DNA of 64,000 nt, taken from Hyperoplus lanceolatus. Lineage: Eukaryota > Chordata > Actinopteri > Uranoscopiformes > Ammodytidae. Below are positions 47,878 through 60,142 of this stretch, piece by piece. Both the position numbers and the translations under genes were made by a program. The notes below the pieces were generated by a model. The model made no database searches, was not told the DNA's origin, and saw only the letters and a program-made list of their open reading frames with translations. Positions within the stretch are counted from its first letter, which is position 1, and each line of letters opens with the position of its first letter. Where the stretch lies: assembly GCA_026929865.2 (NCBI GenBank), contig CM049403.1, forward strand, positions 3,881,001 through 3,945,000, in the 5' to 3' direction.

Positions 47878-50800
47878 CTACTTGATGATCTGAGGACAGT
47901 CGCTCCAGGCTTTGGCCTTTCGCTTGGCCAGGGCCAGCCAGGCCGGTTCTGTGGACACCTGCGGAGAGTCAGTGGAGGGGATGCGCTTTGACACCTCCTT
48001 GACAGCAGGGGGCGACGGTGTAGAGTCGGCAATCTCAACTGAAACAACAAGAAAGAAGGACAAACATCAGCTTGTGATAGCAACGTAAAGCTTTTTTTTT
48101 TGTCTAATTTCATGGAACTGATTTGAACTATTAATTAAAAATGTGGTCTTTATTACGGCAAACACAGTAACCGCCATTCACAATTTTTCTAGAGTCCAGG
48201 CAGATGTCATCATATGTCTCACAAGAAGTGTATAAACCAGGAAAATCGGAAAATTCTCTCATTTGAGAAACCTGCAACCATCAAATATTTGGTATTTCCA
48301 GTTGTAAAATGAATTGTTTTTTTAATGTCCGTGATTGCTTTTCTGTCAATCTACCACATACTTGAATAATTGTTCCTTAGTACCTTAGTAAAATGATTTT
48401 AAAAAACTGCTGACAATATTTCTCCCAAAATTCCGAATAAAAATATTGTCATTTAGAGCAGTTCCATTAATGAATCAAGAGAAGCTGATTGAAGAAATAT
48501 TTGGAGTTGTGGAGTTCCAGAGTTGTATATTTTGTCTACAGTCTACAGTGCTGCTTGAAAGTATGTGAACCCCTTGATTTTATTTATTTTGACCATTATT
48601 AATTTAAAAATAATTTTATTTTTTATATGAAATAACAGATGTTTGTTTATCAATTCAACACCTGAGCTGCATTGCTTCAATCCAGCAGGTAAACACAATC
48701 AGGTTGGCCAAATTGAGTGATGAAATGGACCAATGTAATGAGAGATCTTTAGGGACGGAATTGGGCGGCATTAAATAAAACAGATATAAAACCAGGTCAG
48801 TTTAGGCCCACCAAAGTGAACCCATTCAGGTCAGTTGGCCAAGAGTAAAGGAAATCTCAGAGGATCTCAGGAATAGAGTTGTGATGTTGCACATTTGTCT
48901 GGGGACAGCTATAAATTAATATAAAAAAAGTTTGATCTCCATCGGTCCACCGTGAAGCAAATCATCTACAAATGGAGAGCTTTAAGAGTGACTTAACATC
49001 TGCCTAGAAGTGGACTCCTTTCAAAAATATCCACGAGCACCACAAGAAAAGTAATTTTTCAGTTAAAAGCCAACCCAAACATATTTGCAGACCTCTTTTG
49101 CAGCATCTGGGACAGATGTGCATGGTTCCACGATAAGAAGAAAACTCAGTCAACATGGCTTTCATGGAAGGGTTGCTGAAGAAGCCTCTGCTCTCAAAAA
49201 AATAACAAAACTGCTTGTCACATCTTTGCCAGAGAGCACCTGGAGATACCTGAAGTCTTATTCTGTGGACAGATTTGTCCAAAATTTAACTGTTTAGTCA
49301 TAACCAAAACCACCATGTTTGGGCAAAAACGCAACTCTGCCTACCACCAAGAGAACCTTCTCCCAAGTGAAGAACGGTGGTGGAAAATGGTCTGCAAATC
49401 TCCAGATGTAATGTTTGAGTTGGCCTTTACCAGAAAAATCACTTTTCTCGTGGCACTTGATGATATTTTTGAAGGAAGTCCACTTCTAGGCAGATGTTCA
49501 GTCACTCTTAAAGCTCTCCATTTGTAAATGATTTGCCTCAAGGTGGACCGATGGAACTCAAACTTTTTGTAAATTAATTTATAGCTGTCCCCGGACAAAT
49601 GTGCAACATCACAACTCTATTCCTGAGATCCTCTGATATTTTCTTTCCCTGTTAGGTGTCTGACCTGTATGGTTTTACTTTGGTGAGCCTAAACTGACAT
49701 GGTTTGATCTCTGTTTTATCTAGTGCCGCCCAATTTCTTCCCTAAAGATCTCTCATCACATCCATTTCATCACTCAATGTGGCCCACCTGATTGTGTTTA
49801 CCTGCTCCATTGAAGCAATGCAGCTCAGGGTTCACAAACTGTTGCACATACAAAAGTTGGCAAATCATTTGTTTTATCTGTTTTAACAGTTGATTTCCGG
49901 AAAAGAAAAATGTTGAATAGATAAACAAACATCTGTTATTTCATATAAAAAATACTGGTATTGATAAAAATTAATGATTAATGGTTAAACTGAATAGAAT
50001 TCCAAAATGCTCAAGGGGTTCACATACTTTCGAGCAGCACTGTATATAACGTTTCTATAATTTCCCCCAGTCTTCAGAGTGTTTGGTTCTCACCGGTGAC
50101 AGAGCTGGGTAAAGTGTTGGCTTTTTTCAGGTTGTCCCTGCGCTCAAATCGCCCCAGGAGGCTGTCGGGTCTCTTGGGCTCCTCTGGTGTCTGAGGTTTG
50201 GAAGAAGGACTAGTGCTCCCGCTCCCTCTGCTCTCTGTGGGGCTCACCAGCGTGACCTGCAGCAGACATTTTGTGCCGAGTGAGTGGAAGAATATGGCGA
50301 GAATTGTGTGTATGTAGTAAGAAGAAATCTAATGTGGGGCACGTACACTGTCTCTATCTCGAGCATGCTTCTCAGCCAGTTTGACCTCTCTTTGGCTACG
50401 ACGATCGTCTCGGTTCTGCTGCTGCTCCCTGAAGCCCTTCTGCTTCTGCAGAGCCAGTGTGATCCATAAGGGCCCAGCTTCTTTATCCTGGACCCTCGCA
50501 CTGTCCAGTGAGTGCCTGCTCTGTAGTGATGGTTTTTCTGCAGGGGGGGAATACATGCATATTGGCATATTACTAAGGTAAGGCAATAAACTGATACCAG
50601 ATTTCAAGTACCAATGCCAAAAATATTGAATTAAACTTTTGTTTTATAAGGAATTAATGCAATTTTTTAATCACCAAAAGCTAAAGTCCTCTAATATTGA
50701 ATGTAATTGGGAAACTATTTGATTTAAATGAGGATGTATCAGATCGAATAATACATAGATATGAGTATCAGATGTCAAGCCAAGTTTTAGCACTTGGATT

Positions 50801-53800
50801 AATTTTGGTCAGAACCACACAAAAAAGGATCAAGGTTTTTATATAACATACACAAACACATTATACCTATTAAACTCAGGTTAAAGGAATACTTAACATT
50901 TTGGGAAATGCATTATTTGTTTTCTTGCCAACATTGATGCAACTCATAGGTCTAAATATGAATTTAAGCTAAGATAAAAGTGGAGTAAGCCATTTCAGGG
51001 AAAGCTTGTTTATATATGAACTGCCGACGAAAACAAATCCATCCCTTCCTGCTCCTTCATAGGCTCCGCCCCCAGACGTGCCTTGCCTTGGCAACAGCAG
51101 TCATCACTAACTACCTGTCAAATAGCATTGTTGCTAACGTCACTGTAGCTGATTAGTTAGAGAAGTGTTGCAGGGCTTGGTCTAACTCCATTTGTTTACA
51201 TGCCCATTTACGGTGCCAGCGATGCGTGTAAACCAAAGACTGTATATAAAAGACGTATAAACACCAGACTTTATAAAGCACATCACAGCATTGACAGGTA
51301 GCGATGGTGAGTCTTCACATTGATTTTGTCTAAAAGTGTTTGGGAGAATTGCTAACTCCACCTTTAAGCTTAACTGGCCACAGGATGTACAGTATTTACC
51401 GTACAGACATGCAAGTGGTATTTATCTTCTAGCCAAACTTTGTGCAAGAAAACTAAAAAGCATTCTCCCAAAAATGTCAAACTATTCCTTTAAACTACGC
51501 ATAGGCACTATATGCTGGGGTATTCGTAAAACTCACTGCATTGTCCCTGACCAAAGTAAAGACTGACCTTTCCTGACAAGCTCCGTCTTCCTGTCCACCT
51601 TCTCTCTCCATGGGATGTTAATAGAGGGAAAGAAGGACCTCTTCTCCTTGGGCTCTTCTTCCCCATGGACCTGGACTTGGCTGCTTCGCTGCAACTGGGC
51701 CACCGCTGAAGGTTCCTCGCTCCTGCCCGTCTGCTCCTGGCTGCACGACTCTGTGACCAGGGAATCACTTGGAGGCCCATGGGCCACTTTAGGTAGCGGC
51801 GATGGGGGAGGTGTGGGCACTGCTGTGCTGGGTTTGGGTGATGTGGTTGGTCTACGATAAACTGGGGGCTTGGAAAGCACCTTGTCACTTTCGCCGTATG
51901 CGGTGGAGCAGGTAGTCTTACCCAGTTTGGCCCGAGGGACGGCGGGGGAGGCAGACGCATGCAAGTATTTGCCTGCTGTGACTTCTTCCTGAGGCGACGT
52001 GGGACTGAGTTTTTCAGAAAAGACAGAGGAAGTGTCAGAGTCCGGCTCAATGGGGGTGAGAGGTGAAGGGACGCCGTCGAAGCTGTCCCCGGCACTGTAC
52101 CGTTTCTTCCTTTTCTCAGTGGACTGTTCACTGTGAAATCGTAGGGAGAAGTTGGTTCTTCTCAACTTTATGCCAAAAGGCGAGGGCTGGTCCTCACCGT
52201 CCTGGCCTTGGTCGTCTTCCTCCTCTCTACCTTCAGAAGCCTCCGTCTCACTGTAAGCCCTGCTCTTCAACTCTGACCCCTCAGGTTTGGCTCCGGGGCT
52301 GGGAACCAGGAACGACGGGAGGTCTTTGGCAAACATACACTCCTCCGACCCTCTTTCTACGATGCGAACTGTTTTACTAGTCCTGTTCTGAGGTTTACTG
52401 GCAGGGGCCGGGGAGGCAGAAGTGGGGCTTTCACATGGAGGAGCTTCCTCATCTGCTTCTTTCTCATCTACACTGAACACCTCAGAGTTCCTGTTGGAAT
52501 CCCCAAACTTCTTCTTCGCAGGGGTGATGGAGAACTTGGCGCTGGCAGACATGGTCTTCCTAAGGTTGGTGTGGGAGAACGCAGGTGCAGGGTCTTCACC
52601 GCTGGGCTGAGGCTGGCTCTTGCTCGGCTCTGGGTACTCTTCATATTTCCCCTCCTCTACCCCCTTGAATATCTTTGATCTGATGCTAGCCCATTCTGCC
52701 AGGACGGACTGGTCCGTAGAGGGTGAGGACTCGTTGAGGGATTTGGTTTTGCCAGACTTGCGGTCGGGCGAGGTCTTGCCCTTGGTCGGCGGTGTCCCCT
52801 GGGCCTTTCTATCCTCTCCCAAACCCAGCAGGGACTTGCAGGCGGTGTCTTTGATCTGGTCCATATTGACAGCCGTCCCGCAAAGCTGGGCGCCCGTCAC
52901 TAAGATGGCTGTGTGGGGAACATACGGAGACGTTGGCAAGTTGGGGGAGTCTGGACCTTCGGAGGAGGATGAAGCCTTGGTGCTATCTCTATGTTCGGCT
53001 ACGGCGCCGCCCTGATGGCTGGAGGCCGGCGTGACAGGCGTCAGGTTGACCTTCTGGAACAAGATCTGCTTTTCTCCTGAGGAAACTTTGAAAGAGAAAG
53101 GCCTCTGTCTCTCCTCCATCTCCCTCCAGCGCAGCTCCTCGGCCCTCCTCTTCCTCTCCTGGGGATCTGAGCACCCGTCAGCCTCCTCCGATGACTCCTC
53201 CTCCTTTCTCATCCTCTCCTCTGCCTCCAGCTTCTTCTTTACTTCCATCTCCCGCAACCTCAGCTTCTCCCCTTCCTCCTTCTTCTTTCTGTCCTCCTCT
53301 TCCTCCCTTAGCTTCCTCTTCCTGTCGGCCTCGAACTCCTTCAGCCTCCTCACTTCCTCCTCCTGCTCCGAGCACCTTTTCTTTTCCTCTTCCTCTTTCC
53401 TCCTCTGCTCTTCCAGTCGTCTCCTCTTCTCCTCTCTCACCCTCCTTTCTTCCTCCTCTCTCACCCTCCTTTCTTCCTCCTCTCTCACCCTCCTTTCTTC
53501 CTTCTCTCTGATCCTCCTCTCCTCTTCCTCTATCCTCCTCCTCTCTGCCTCCTCTCCAAGCTTTCTCTCTTCCTCCTGTTGTTTACGACTCCTCTCTTCC
53601 TCCGCTAGTTGGCGCAGCCTCAGCTCCTCGGCTGCTGTCTTCCTCTTCTCCTCTACCTCCTGTTTGATCCTCTGTTCCTCCAGCTCCCTCTTCCTCCTGC
53701 TCTCCTGCCTCTCCTCTTCCTGGAGTCTCTGTTTCTTGAAGCTTTCTAGGGAGCCTTCAACAGACGCCCTGCGCCGGCCGTCCGTGGAGACGCCTGCTGC

Positions 53801-56485
53801 CTCCAACTCCTCTTGCACCACACCAGGAATGGACACCCCTTGGAGGTCCTGGGAATACCACAACATGATTAGCTTCTATTCTCTTTTTTTTGTGATCCAT
53901 TCAAATTTATTTGGATTTTCATTTTCATTTTTGAAATCAGGAAAAACCAACACACAGACAAATTGTAAATGTTTTATAATAGTAGGGCTGAGTAACATTG
54001 GTAAAGCGAGATCATCATTTTCAGCCATCTCAATATTGTATCCTGGTGGTTACCGGTGGATCTACAAAATTCCACAAAATAATAACAAGAGAAACTGAAA
54101 GGAAATAGCTGGATAGCCAGAATAGGCCTACAGGTATATCAACACAAGGCTCAACACAATGTCAAGCCATGCATTGCGGACTTGTCCATGATACGCTGCT
54201 GTTTCATCAAATCATAGCTCTGGCTCACCTGTGTAAAGCGTCGGTGCTTGCGGGAAACCCTCTGGTTTTTGGGTTTGACAGCCAGTTTATGCTTGGCAGC
54301 GGTGTTGTCCAAGCGAGGAACAGACTGTGGAACAGCATCCAGATTGATGGACTCAATGGTGCCAGTGGGCGGAAGAACTCGTCTGGACCTTGGGGACTTC
54401 ACCGGGGTGCTGTGTGCTTCGGCTTGTTGAGCCCCCTGGACCTGCTTTATGTCAACAGAGCATTCATTAAAAACTGATAGTCAGAGTCAAGATGGACCAT
54501 TTTTAAATTGCTGCTTCTTTTTTTTACCCCACACATTCTTCTCACACATTACCCACAATGCATCTTGTCATTTGATTGTTGTGCTAGTAGAGGCTAATGT
54601 AGCCTGATGACTGTAGGAGATATTACCAGTATAACAGAGGTGTGGTGAGTTCAATTCTTTCTAACTCCCTAAAAGATTTAGTTTTAATTTCAGACTTCTT
54701 CAGCCCCTGCAGTGACTTAAGTGACATTCCTCAAGGACATTTTTTCAGACTTCACACAGCTCCCTCTGGAGACAAGTTAATACATGTTCTTACCTTTGGC
54801 TCCATGTTTGCTGGATCGACTTCTACCTGGGCCAACACCTTCATGGGACTCGGGGGAACCTCTTCTTCGTCTGAACTTGCCTCATCTCCTTCACTCTTCC
54901 TCAGAGAAGGAGGCCTCTGGCCGAACTTAATGCCTTGAGCTATCTGCCTCTGTTTGATCAACAAAAGCGGTTGCACGTTATGTTTGCAGACAGAGGATAT
55001 TTGTTCAGCAACTGAGATCCCATCCCATCCTTTAGTGACTATATCCTCCCTCTCCCTGTCTCATAGCGGGGAGAAGTCAAGACATGTTCTACACCTCAAA
55101 CATAACACACCCCTTAAAATACTGATCCAAGATTTTAATTGTGTATGGTCTGATGGTCATTTGAAACAGTGTGCAGAGAATATTATTGTTATTCTGACAC
55201 ATATTGATATTTCTTGTTTTCATTGTATGGGCATGATGTCAGAAACTACAAATTGTTGGTATGACAGCATGGTCATTGTAGGTAACGATCCAAGTGGTTG
55301 TATTACTAAGTAGATTGATCACGCGCAATATCTTATTCCATCAGCTCCAAAAAAGCAAAAGCTATAGGACTAGAAACTATGACTTAACCTATATTACATT
55401 AAGGACCGATCATGTATCATCAAGTCTGGGGGAGTAACAACAAGTAGTTTTTGAAACAAAAGGTGGGTAATTTATTTTTATTTATTTATTATTCTTTCGG
55501 ACAATTCCACACAATACACAATTTTCTCTTGCAAATATTCATACATCATACTTTGTGTTGTCCGAAGGGAGACGGAAGAAGCCAAAGGCTAATAATCACC
55601 AATAAAGTAATAATCAGTAAAGATTGTAAGGTGGAACAACTGGAATAAGATTATAAAGCGGAGTAGCTCATGTGAGATTTTTCTAACATTGTTATTGCAA
55701 TCTAAGAAAAAAGAAGAAGAAACCCACCTGCAGATTCCTAACTTTATCCGAGACGTTTTCCTGGGACATGCTGTGATCTAGAGCGGGCTGGGTCCCCGGC
55801 TCCTCTGGGATAAAGATGCTGTCGTGTGAGAGAGCTCTGGATCCGATGGGATTGGACTCCCTGCAGAATGAATGAGAGCGTCTTCAGTGAGGCAGCATGG
55901 CATTACTGTCACTCATTCATTCATTTATCATGAGCGCGGGGACCGCAACGTTTGCTCTGTAAATCATTTCACACCAAACCATAGATAGTAAACAAATGAC
56001 TGACCTCTTCACACACCAGCAGTTGGAGCACACATCAGTTACAGGCTCATACGGTGTGTGCAGTATTTTAGCAGAGCCTCACCCCCCCCCCCCCCCCCCA
56101 CCCTTCTCTCTACAGATGGAGTTTACTCTGATGACTTCTGCAGTGACACTTTCACTTAACGTCAAAACGTCCTGTGAAGGTCCCATATTATTGATAAGAC
56201 TGTGTGGCTGCAGCTTTTATGAGCAGTAATAAAATGACAATAAAAAAAGGCTCAGTTTCGTTATGTAGGTCTCCTGTGTCAAAAATGAAACTTTTCTATA
56301 CACAGTATGTAGTTACCTCAGATTTAGATTGGACTCCTCATCGTCAGATACAACTCCGTCGCACACCTCCCCGGTAGAAAAACTGGCCTTCAGCTCAGCC
56401 CCATCAAAGGCCCCCTTCGCCTCCCTCTTCTTCTTCTTCCCGAAGAGTCGTCTGAAGGGCTGGAATCTGCCCTGTCGCCTTCTCT
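47878..56485 (-). CDS. cracd: CRACD (KIAA1211), capping-protein-inhibiting actin regulator; 5' end not found
   Basis: Eight exons in gene order: 56485-56317, 55860-55728, 54949-54794, 54441-54229, 53848-51568, 50537-50347, 50256-50094 and 48038-47878 (stop TAG). All have GT-AG borders and phases that join in frame, giving about 1,155 codons; human CRACD is about 1,230. Seen in order: GRFQPFRRLFGKKKKRE (basic N-terminus), SHDSIFIPEE, SMSQENVSDKVRNLQ, IKFGQRPPS, GTIESINLDAVPQSV, DNTAAKHKLAVKPKNQRVSR, a Glu/Arg-rich coiled coil of about 250 residues at the start of the 2.28-kb exon, then a Ser/Pro-rich disordered region, and the C-terminal block AWLALAKRKAKAWSDCPQ. The family restrains actin capping protein and supports F-actin at epithelial junctions (family knowledge). 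CRACD rather than CRACDL is favoured by the AASDH neighbour. The first visible codon is split, so one or more 5' exons lie upstream, to the right. Confidence 0.9.
48546..50042. mobile_element. Fold-back Tc1-like element in the last CRACD intron
   Basis: Flanked by TA on both sides, with terminal repeats CAGTGCTGCTTGAAAGTATG / CATACTTTCGAGCAGCACTG. The left arm (48546-49094) and right arm (49389-50042) are reverse complements over more than 500 bp, and only 49095-49388 is single copy. Tc1-like transposase N-terminal pieces are read on both strands (e.g. IYKWRALRVTEHLPRSGL on the minus strand near 49500). The C-terminal half of the transposase is absent. Confidence 0.85.
50881..51496. mobile_element. 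Non-autonomous element with TTTAAAGGAATA ends
   Basis: Left end TTAAAGGAATACTTAACATTTTGGGAAA; right end TTCTCCCAAAAATGTCAAACTATTCCTTTAAA, its approximate reverse complement. These termini are widespread in fish genomes. The interior has no ORF. It lies in the CRACD intron between the 2.28-kb exon and the 50537 exon. Confidence 0.6.
53430..53512 (-). repeat. In-frame 24-bp tandem repeat in the CRACD coiled coil
   Basis: About three copies of a 24-bp unit encode the eight-residue pattern ERRVREEE within the coiled-coil part of the large CRACD exon. The copies are nearly identical at DNA level, so recent unit slippage is likely. Confidence 0.8.
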
Positions 56486-56603
56486 CTGTGGGCAAGAGAT
56501 AAATAGATGAAAATCCCATAATCGATCTTTATATCTCGCCGTCGGGGCTAGATCTTGAGTAGGACGGTGGGCTATGGGCTTGTTTATGTATGTTTGTGTT
56601 CAA

Positions 56604-56735
56604 ATCAAATCAAGTTTTTATATATATACTGTAGCAGCCCAATATCACAAATAGCCATTTGCCTCAGTGGGCTTCACAGTCCAGTCCGTAGGACACCCTC
56701 TGCCCTCAGACCCTTAGCTCGACAAAAAAAAACTT
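56604..56735 (+). repeat. Retroposon-type repeat fragment
   Basis: Contains CAAATCAAATCAAGTTTTTATA, GCAGCCCAATATCACAAATAGC and CAGTGGGCTTCACAGTCC, a pattern widespread in fish genomes. It is probably the 3' part of a non-LTR element or SINE. Borders are approximate. Confidence 0.45.
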
Positions 56736-56826
56736 TAACTGGAAAATAGATGTTGAGAAACCTCAGTGAGAGCGACAGAGGAAGGGACAGACATGCAATA
56801 GATGTCACGTTTACAGAACAGTCCAA

Positions 56827-56945
<119 letters not shown>

Positions 56946-58615
56946 ATGAAATGCAATTCATTAAATTAAAAGAAAATAAATCAAAAATAGCAGATGAAAT
57001 GAAGAGAAAACCTTGGCTGTTCGGTTCATACTTACACGTATTTTGCAGGAAGTGGGAAAGATAAACAACGCGTGAAAAAAAAGGAAGAAGCACCCCACAG
57101 GCAAAGCAGCTCCAGAACCATCACAAACAAATCCCTCAATTATGGACTGGAAACAGGAAAAGGAAAAGCAGTGAAAACCCTAGCGTCCTCCTGGCTATCC
57201 CAATGAGACTGGGTTAGCCATCCACATGGCCTTTGTGAGTTGAAGAGTCACACATTCAGTGTAAACTCTACTTTATCAACTCTCCCAAGATTGACCATAG
57301 GCCTACTGCATGTGTTATGTGATGGAGACTTTGATCGTGACTTAATAACACATCCCAGCTAATCAAACCACAGCCTGCCAATATAAAGCAATAAAATGCT
57401 AAAGTTATAAGCAGTGGACCTACAGTAAAACAGGTCACTAACTTGTGATAAAAACAGGCTCACGAGGAAGACATGAACCAAAGTGGTGGAACTGTATAGC
57501 TTTGGCCTTTTGGTTGATATATTTATTTCCTTCTTCACCTTTCACACAAAAGGCTAAACTGTATCTACGTGTAAAAAAGGGAATTCCAAAAGATCCAATG
57601 GTGGACCCCAAAGATCTGATGTGACATTATGTTATTTCAAATTGCAATCAGATATCTTGTCGCTTCATCTACAAAATGTTTTTTAAGGGTATTTCTGTGT
57701 GTTTTCACCCCCCCCCCCCCAGCACTGCTTTGTGTGTTTTGTTTTTGTCACTCTGTGTGTGTGTGTGTGTGTGTCTACTAGTGGAGCTACACTGGTTGAA
57801 CTAAGTGGGTGAGGTTACTCTACACCACTGTGCGGACAGGGTGCTGTGGGTGTCCCTTTCAGAGCTATAAGTAGCAACTGGTGTGGGATTTCACTTCGCA
57901 TTCAGAGGCATCATGGGAAATGATGATACAGTCAACTCATTTCCCCCACTTTGGTCCTCGACCCCTGAAGTTTGCGTTTATATGTGTGGGGAAGAGAGTG
58001 TGTATGTTTTTTTTGTACACTAATACTATATGACTATTTAGATTGATAGATACAAACAATGTGTGAAATATGTTTTTAGAATTGTGTTTTTGACTGACTA
58101 TATAAAAACAGATGTTTTCTTCCTTCTTCTGAGACATTTATGACCATCTAAATCACATTAAACAATCAATTAAACAATCAATACATCAGTTGTTTCTACT
58201 GAAGACCACAGTATAAGTCACCGAATCCCTGTATCTACACGGGGAGATAGAGGATATATGTTTCCATCTATAGTTTTCACCATGATTTTGAACAACTTAT
58301 GAATTAAGTCTCAAACCTATGAAGCTTAACCTTCCAGCTTACGTACTTCTTTAGTCCGTAGTTCTTTAACTTTAAAGCCAATGTTTGACATCTTATTTTT
58401 TTCATTTTTGCTAACTTGCAGAGAAGCTTGATACCCCTCACATGGTCTATCTATACAGTAAATAATATAGGGCTGTAGCCAGGTTAGCTTAGCTTAGCAT
58501 TAAGACTTGAAAACAAGTGGAAACAGCTGTGGCTAGAGGCAGACATCTTTTTTTGATTGATCCGCTGATTATTCACTTGATTACTCTTCGATCTTAAGTA
58601 ACATAAACATAATTG

Positions 58616-59108
58616 GGTAACACTTTATAATAACTATCCGTTGTAACTCGTTAATAGATCATTAGTAAACTCTTAATTAATGATTATTAATGATTTGTTA
58701 AGTGTTTGTTAGCAGTTTGTTAAGGATTTATAACAATGGTAGATAGTTAATAGCTTAATAATTGAATCAGTTCATCTGGGAGGTAATCCGAGATACCGAC
58801 GAGGCTGAAATAGGCTATAGACTATACACAGTGCATGGGCAACTGAGGGCAGCCCCATTATCAAATATTTTTAAATAAACTCAATACACACTGTGCATGC
58901 CATGGACTTGAACGTGACGTGATCAATTAATCTCGGGTTACCTCCCAGATTAACTGATTCAATTATTAAACTATTAACTATCTACCATTGTTATAAATCC
59001 TTAACAAACTGCTAACAAACACTTAACAAATCATTAATAATCATTAATTAAGAGTTTACTAATGATCTATTAACGGGTTACAACGGATAGTTATTATAAA
59101 GTGTTACC
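58616..59108. mobile_element. MITE with ~177-bp inverted repeats
   Basis: Left arm 58616-58792 begins GGTAACACTTTATAATAACT. The right arm, about 58932-59108, ends with its reverse complement and the arms are almost identical. The roughly 140-bp middle is unique. No ORF. Superfamily not assigned. Confidence 0.8.
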
Positions 59109-59901
59109 GATAATTGATAATGGAAAGTGACTTGTTCCATTCATGTTACGGCTCAAGACCCAGATATTTTAAGCTTGTGATATGAGTAGGCCTATATGGG
59201 ACAACAGAAAGTGGCGTAGTATCTAGGGAATATGGAAGGAAGGCTTAAACAACCGACTGACTGTCTGTCTGTCTGTCTGTCTGTCAGTCAGTAGATTGGT
59301 TCTATGTCGTCTGGTTCTATGTCGTCGTCTTAGCTCTGTACTTTTTACATGTTTCTGTAGGATAGTAGGCCTATTTCAGAGATCGATCATGAGGCCATCT
59401 TTGTTTTTGTCCTACGTTTGGTCTGAAAGTGCCTTGCGTTGGATGGATGTGTGAGAGAAAAAGGTCTTTGTGGATTTGCTTTTGAATTTTTTTTTTATTT
59501 ACCCACTTTCAATAAAATATGTATTTTAAACCAGGAGTCTGCAGAGGTTTGAGATCTTGTGAGACTGTACCAAGGTCGTGCTTGTTATTATTCCTATTTT
59601 TAAATAGAGTTATGTACTGTGTGTATGTGTGTAAGCACTAAAGGAAACGGATGATACGCTCATAGGCGACTACTCAGATCCGGTTTGTGCAGCGAGCCGT
59701 CTTATATGGCGTAACACACTGATGTTCAGTTTCCCTGCGGCATCAGGATTTTCTGCTCTGGTACAAAGCCCATAATGCATTGCCACAGGCATGCGCTAAT
59801 ACACTGACGCGTGAAACGAGAAAGGAGCCTATTTCCCCTGCAGCGGTGACGACTTCACAGAGCGCCATCCGACCTAACGGGGGGGGGGTCAACTCATGCT
59901 T

Positions 59902-59903
<2 letters not shown>

Positions 59904-59967
<64 letters not shown>
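59904..59967. repeat. (GT)n microsatellite
   Basis: About 64 bp of perfect GT dinucleotide, just after a short G run at 59880-59888. Confidence 0.97.
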
Positions 59968-59968
<1 letters not shown>

Positions 59969-60142
59969 TGCAGACAGAGACCATGGTTGTATGGAATCCT
60001 AACCCCTGACAGCAAGCGACCAGGGAATATTTCACATCTGGTCAAGGTAGATGAACAGCACGAGGCAGTCTGGTTGAGGAAAACTGCTTCTTAATTCTAC
60101 CTCAGATAAAGTGTTTACAGTGAAGTAGCTCGCTTTGTTCTA

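Noticed and set aside
51508-52131. 207-codon minus-strand frame overlapping CRACD
   Set aside because: It is an alternative frame within the large CRACD exon, Pro/Ser-rich, with no independent start or similarity.
53031-54098. 355-codon plus-strand open frame, Ser/Leu-rich
   Set aside because: It is the antisense of the CRACD coiled-coil exon. A purine-rich coding strand leaves the complementary frame stop-poor; the CRACD frame has the family motifs and splice borders.
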